Positions 5,814 to 8,594 of a stretch of DNA of 8,594 nucleotides are shown here, piece after piece. The position numbers were made by a program, and so were the translations under genes. The stretch is from Candidatus Bathyarchaeota archaeon. Lineage in GTDB: Archaea; Thermoproteota; Bathyarchaeia; Bathyarchaeales; Bathycorpusculaceae. Within the stretch, counting starts at the first letter, position 1. Each line of letters begins with the position of its first letter. Below the pieces are notes generated by a model that worked only from the letters and a program-made list of their open reading frames with translations, was not told where the DNA came from and did no database searches. Location: assembly GCA_013330975.1 (NCBI GenBank), contig DUHG01000102.1:915-9508 (forward strand), read 5' to 3'.

Positions 5814-6995
5814 ATGAAAAACCGGCTCGCAAAAGCGACCACAGTTTTCCTAATGGTGCTATTGTCATTTACGCTAGTCTCAAACGCCATGGCTCAAAAC
5901 CAAACTGTTTCCTACCAGCTGCTCGACGAAAGAACCAGCACAGCCGCATATACATTGAATATTGTGGTTCCTCAAACACTTCTTGAATACTATTCAGATA
6001 AGAATCATGCGATCTACGCATCAGGAGAGTTCTCCAAATTCATAACTCCTTATTCGGTGAAACCGATTGCGGATATCCTTATGGAATTATACCAAAACGA
6101 GGAGGACTTTGCCAACGCCGCTCTAGCGATCGTCCACCAAATGACCTACATAGAAACTGCTTTGGGAAAATACCCCGTTGAAACCCTCTTGGATGGAAGA
6201 GGCGACTGCGACATTTTCTCATTTGTAGCAGCGTCGATAATAAGTGCCGGAGGGATTGACGTCGTGCTTTTCCACTACGAAGAGAAGAAACATATGAACA
6301 TCGGCGTTCACCTCAGTAATCCTCCTGAGGACACCCGAACCGGAATCTACAAAATGACCTATGAAGGTGAACCATACTACATCGCGGAATGCACTGGAGG
6401 AAATTGGACCACAGGGTGGAGGGTTGGAGAGTGCCCTGAAAACCTAAGATCAGCCACAGCCCAAATTCTAACCTTAAAAAATGCAGAACAGGTTGCTCCA
6501 GGACAAGTTTCCGCAAGCTTCACAAAACTTGAAGACAGCGATCTAAGCCTTGGAATCTCCCCACCATTCACAATCGAAAACAGCATAATAACAATTAGAG
6601 GAAGCCTATCTCCAAACAGACCAGGAGAAAACATCACAATATATCTCGGGGTAAATGGCCAGCCGTGGACAGTGCTTGGAAAAGCAGTGACACAGCAAGA
6701 TGGTAGCTTTGGATTAACCTGGAAGGGCGAGACCCCCGGCATATATGGAATTCGTGCAAGTTGGGCTGGCGACAAAACCTACGCGGGGGCAACGAGCGGC
6801 ACGGCGAATACAATGATCTTGCCTCTGTTTCTAACCCTGCTTGTTGTTATAGCCGTGGTAGCAACTATAGCAGGGGCAATAGCAGTGGCGGCTTCAAAGC
6901 ACACGAGTCGAACAGACTTGGAGCTCATAGAACCTCAACCTCCAGGGTTGCAGTTGACACCAAAAAGTTATTCTTCAGTCAAGACAAAAGGGTAG
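5814..6995 (+). CDS. Secreted, membrane-anchored transglutaminase-like protein with an Ig-like domain
   Basis: In order: a signal peptide (1-27; Lys/Arg N-terminus, hydrophobic core VFLMVLLSFTLVS, AMA before the likely cut); a helical region with a transglutaminase-like core (about 85-195) having nucleophile Cys132 in DGRGDCDIFSF, His160 in KKHMNIGVH, and Glu192 in YYIAECTG in the place of the usual third residue; an Ig-like beta domain (about 250-330) with SLSPNRPGENITIY, DGSFGLTW and PGIYGIRASWAGD; a membrane helix (about 335-360); and a 33-residue cytoplasmic tail. The catalytic domain therefore faces outside, anchored at the C-terminus. The transglutaminase-like superfamily includes crosslinkers, peptidases and amidases, so the reaction cannot be specified; action on the S-layer or other surface proteins is a guess. 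The gene follows the CinA-like gene by 84 nt and precedes the GTPase by 32 nt. Confidence 0.88.
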   Translation: MKNRLAKATTVFLMVLLSFTLVSNAMAQNQTVSYQLLDERTSTAAYTLNIVVPQTLLEYYSDKNHAIYASGEFSKFITPYSVKPIADILMELYQNEEDFANAALAIVHQMTYIETALGKYPVETLLDGRGDCDIFSFVAASIISAGGIDVVLFHYEEKKHMNIGVHLSNPPEDTRTGIYKMTYEGEPYYIAECTGGNWTTGWRVGECPENLRSATAQILTLKNAEQVAPGQVSASFTKLEDSDLSLGISPPFTIENSIITIRGSLSPNRPGENITIYLGVNGQPWTVLGKAVTQQDGSFGLTWKGETPGIYGIRASWAGDKTYAGATSGTANTMILPLFLTLLVVIAVVATIAGAIAVAASKHTSRTDLELIEPQPPGLQLTPKSYSSVKTKG

Positions 6996-7014
6996 CTTAG
7001 CTCAGAACCAACCG

Positions 7015-7020
7015 AAAGGA
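7015..7020 (+). promoter_or_regulatory. Ribosome binding site of the GPN-loop GTPase gene
   Basis: AAAGGA ends 7 nt before the ATG at 7028, in the 32-nt gap after the transglutaminase-like gene. The short gap and clear site suggest co-transcription with the gene upstream. Confidence 0.6.
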
Positions 7021-7027
7021 AAGCCAA

Positions 7028-7786
7028 ATGCCGACTGTTTTCATAATAGGAACCGCAGGGTCAGGAAAATCACTTTTTGCAGCCTCATTCAGCGAATGGC
7101 TCAAGATGTCAAAACAAGACGTTGCTGTTGTCAATTTAGATCCCGGCACGCTCAAGTTGCCGTATTCTCCCGATGTTGACATCCGCAACTATGTGGATGT
7201 TGGAAATTTGATGGAGAAATACGGATTGGGACCCAACGGTGCCCTGATTGTAGCCGCCGATTTGATCGCTGACGAAATAGAGAACGTTACCAGAGATATT
7301 GAGGCCGCCAACGCTGACATAGTTCTAGTAGATACTCCAGGGCAGATGGAACTCTTTGCTTTCCGTGCGAGCGGACCCTATATCGTTGACGAGTTAACAA
7401 AACAGCCTAAGGCATTGGTCTACCTTTTTGACGCAGTTTTTTCAATAAATCCCTTCAACTATGTTTCCAACATGTTTCTTTCAGCTGCTGTCTACAATCG
7501 TTTCTTCCAGCCTCAGATGCACGTACTGTCAAAGTGTGATTTGCTTCCAAAGAAAGATGTCGACAAGATCGCGAACTGGTCTGCCAATCTGAACTCACTA
7601 GAAGACGCGATTAATCAGCTTGAAGGTGAAAAAATGCTTTTCAGCAGAAACATGATGCGTGCGATTAGCCAACTTGGTCTAAGGTTTATGCTAATTCCAA
7701 TCTCTGGAAAAACAAACCAAGGAATAAACAACTTCAACACAGCACTAGAGCGAATTCTGACCGGGGGAGAAGACTACACTTATTAA
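7028..7786 (+). CDS. GPN-loop GTPase (Gpn family, archaeal ATP/GTP-binding protein)
   Basis: This 252-residue protein has every signature of the family: Walker A GTAGSGKS (8-15), NLDPG (36-40), the defining Gly-Pro-Asn insertion GLGPNGAL (67-73, GPN at 68-70), the G3 motif VDTPGQMELF (101-110), the G4-type SKCD (168-171), and the G5-like SGK (226-228). Archaeal members such as the P. abyssi protein PAB0955 form homodimers that hydrolyse GTP; eukaryotic Gpn1-3 assist RNA polymerase II assembly and nuclear import, and the archaeal role is unsettled. Ser in place of Asn in G4 occurs in eukaryotic relatives, so it is not a defect. Length is normal for the family. The protein is cytoplasmic. It sits 32 nt after the transglutaminase-like gene and converges on the winged-helix gene with 9 bp between stops. 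Confidence 0.95.
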   Translation: MPTVFIIGTAGSGKSLFAASFSEWLKMSKQDVAVVNLDPGTLKLPYSPDVDIRNYVDVGNLMEKYGLGPNGALIVAADLIADEIENVTRDIEAANADIVLVDTPGQMELFAFRASGPYIVDELTKQPKALVYLFDAVFSINPFNYVSNMFLSAAVYNRFFQPQMHVLSKCDLLPKKDVDKIANWSANLNSLEDAINQLEGEKMLFSRNMMRAISQLGLRFMLIPISGKTNQGINNFNTALERILTGGEDYTY

Positions 7787-7795
7787 CTGAGCCTG

Positions 7796-8437
7796 CTACG
7801 CCGCGTGGTAACCATTTAGCAAAACCCAGCTCGCTGCAAAAGCACCATGTTTGGCCCTCTGCAAACTCCCAGCGCCCGCAATTATGATTACATCGTTGTT
7901 TTCTGGGTGCATATGCCTCAAAATCTGACTTGCAGATAAAGGAAATTGAGATTTTAGGTTGTCGGTGACTGAATCAATAGCTAGGCGATCATTCTTACAG
8001 ACTATGACGACGGCTTTCTGTGCGCCGGCTACAACGGCTGCATCTCTTTGTTCAATCCCGGACCCAATCTTGTGCCCACTGTTTTTGACAAGGAAGGCGT
8101 AGCTGTAATCAGTCTTGACCAATTCATTCTTTCCTATTTCCACCCGAGTTGGAAAGTTTTCTGTGAAAGTCTTCCATACCTGTTGACCTTTGGCGGTGAG
8201 GCTGCAACCTTCTTTTGTAGTCTCTATCAGGCCAGCTTGCTTTAGACGGCTAATAATTGTACGAACCGCACCTTCACCCACAGTAAGTTGTTTTGCAAGT
8301 TTGTTTCTCCCAATAGGCTTTTCTGACATAAGGTCCAGTGCGTAGAAAATATGCGATGTCTTGAATGTGGTTGAAGGGCCAGGAGCATATTGGCTTGCGA
8401 GGCTTTCGATAAATTGCTTGAACGTGAAGGTCGTCAC
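7796..8437 (-). CDS. Winged-helix DNA-binding protein with DUF4443-like C-terminal domain
   Basis: This is a 213-residue protein with a GTG start. Residues about 25-90 form a winged helix: TSHIFYALDLMSEKPIGRNKLAKQL with the recognition helix in GEGAVRTIISRLKQAGLIE, then a wing strand CSLTAKGQQVW. The C-terminal half (about 95-213) has alternating strands and helices, including AAVVAGAQKAVVIVCKNDRL and DVIIIAGAGSLQRAKHGAF. This combination matches archaeal proteins I know as DUF4443 with an N-terminal HTH; the small-ligand role of the C-terminal domain is unknown, though Gly/Ala-rich turns such as AGAG look like a ligand-binding fold. Likely a one-component transcription regulator. An AATTATAA box lies about 33 bp upstream of the GTG. 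The gene follows the ridA-like gene by 85 bp in the same direction. Confidence 0.85.
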   Translation of the reverse strand: MTTFTFKQFIESLASQYAPGPSTTFKTSHIFYALDLMSEKPIGRNKLAKQLTVGEGAVRTIISRLKQAGLIETTKEGCSLTAKGQQVWKTFTENFPTRVEIGKNELVKTDYSYAFLVKNSGHKIGSGIEQRDAAVVAGAQKAVVIVCKNDRLAIDSVTDNLKSQFPLSASQILRHMHPENNDVIIIAGAGSLQRAKHGAFAASWVLLNGYHAA

Positions 8438-8468
8438 ACGCCCAAGCTCTATGTTTAGCGGCTGACTA

Positions 8469-8476
8469 TTATAATT
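8469..8476 (-). promoter_or_regulatory. TATA box of the winged-helix gene
   Basis: AATTATAA on the minus strand is centred about 35 bp before the GTG at 8437, predicting a transcript start near 8447 and a leader of about 10 nt. It shows the gene can be transcribed separately from the ridA-like gene. Confidence 0.45.
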
Positions 8477-8483
8477 TGTCGCC

Positions 8484-8502
8484 TTGAGAGCTCACTTCTC
8501 AA
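8484..8502 (-). terminator. Weak hairpin between the ridA-like and winged-helix genes
   Basis: TTGAGA (minus strand) pairs exactly with TCTCAA across a 7-nt loop, and two flanking U-G pairs could lengthen the RNA stem to 8. It follows the ridA-like stop by about 20 nt. No T tract follows it, so it may be a weak terminator, an operator half-site or chance. Confidence 0.25.
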
Positions 8503-8522
8503 AATCGAAACGAGAGTGTCAG

Positions 8523-8594
8523 TTATTCTTTGTAGGCTATTACTGAAATTTCCACCAGTGCATCGGGCATGAGTTCAATTCCAACTGTAACGCG
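8523..8594 (-). CDS. C-terminal 23 residues of a RidA (YjgF/YER057c/UK114) family protein; 5' part beyond window
   Basis: Hand translation gives RVTVGIELMPDALVEISVIA followed by YKE and a TAA at 8525-8523. An Arg, a Val-rich strand, a short loop with Pro, then L-V-E-I-x-x-I-A is the standard ending of RidA proteins, including the conserved Arg and the VEIEAIA-type final strand. RidA enzymes hydrolyse reactive 2-aminoacrylate and related imines produced by PLP enzymes and so protect them. Only the tail is visible, so active-site completeness cannot be judged beyond the Arg at the edge. The gene reads toward the winged-helix gene, 85 bp away. Confidence 0.8.
   Translation of the reverse strand, partial: RVTVGIELMPDALVEISVIAYKE

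Noticed and set aside
5680..5817. Possible frameshift extending the CinA-like protein into the following gap
   Set aside because: The protein already contains all family motifs and ends at a normal length for archaeal members; a stop closes the shifted frame just upstream, so a shift is not required.
6377..6775. 132-codon antisense open frame within the transglutaminase-like gene
   Set aside because: The sense frame carries clear catalytic and Ig-like motifs; the antisense product has no recognisable pattern.
7028..7786. SKCD instead of NKxD in the GTPase G4 motif as a sign of altered nucleotide specificity
   Set aside because: Ser or Thr at this position is known in Gpn-family proteins, so it is not unusual.
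1..8594. tRNA, rRNA, CRISPR array, transposase, prophage or toxin-antitoxin content
   Set aside because: I read the gaps on both strands and saw no cloverleaf, regularly spaced repeats, terminal inverted repeats with a transposase, or phage-type genes.

Overview
The window looks archaeal and most resembles the Bathyarchaeia/TACK branch, although no rRNA is present to fix the lineage. Indicators are a GPN-loop GTPase (an archaeal and eukaryotic family), a winged-helix DUF4443-type protein (archaeal), a short CinA/COG1058 protein without the bacterial PncC half, GTG/TTG starts, TATA-like boxes about 25-30 nt before presumed transcript starts, and GGTG/GAGG-type ribosome binding sites. Taxonomy is inferred from gene content only.

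Layout. Left edge, minus strand: a two-gene unit of a dicluster 4Fe-4S ferredoxin and the start of a probable adenosylcobinamide amidohydrolase (CbiZ), joined by an ATGA overlap. Divergent from it is an uncharacterised, probably TIM-barrel, Cys-rich protein (plus strand). Its 3' end overlaps by 14 bp the 3' end of a nitrilase-superfamily amidohydrolase on the minus strand. A roughly 230-bp promoter region then separates the nitrilase from a divergent AsnB-like PP-loop synthetase, which has no glutaminase domain and carries a C-terminal zinc ribbon.

The plus-strand run continues with an HtpX-type membrane metalloprotease containing an apparent EF-hand loop, a 67-residue zinc-ribbon protein, a CinA-N/COG1058 protein, a secreted membrane-anchored transglutaminase-like protein with an Ig-like domain, and a GPN-loop GTPase. 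On the right, minus strand, lie a winged-helix DUF4443-like protein that converges on the GTPase gene with 9 bp between stops, and the last 23 codons of a RidA-family gene.

Functional reading. Most genes look like independent housekeeping or single-gene units: B12-precursor salvage with an Fe-S partner, protein quality control, nucleotide-type housekeeping, GPN GTPase and RidA. The most interesting unit is the nitrilase/AsnB-like divergent pair. It brings together, as separate proteins, the two catalytic folds fused in glutamine-dependent NAD synthetase (nitrilase-fold amidase and PP-loop ATPase). I saw no tRNA, rRNA, CRISPR array, insertion sequence or prophage gene. All intergenic gaps are under 300 bp.
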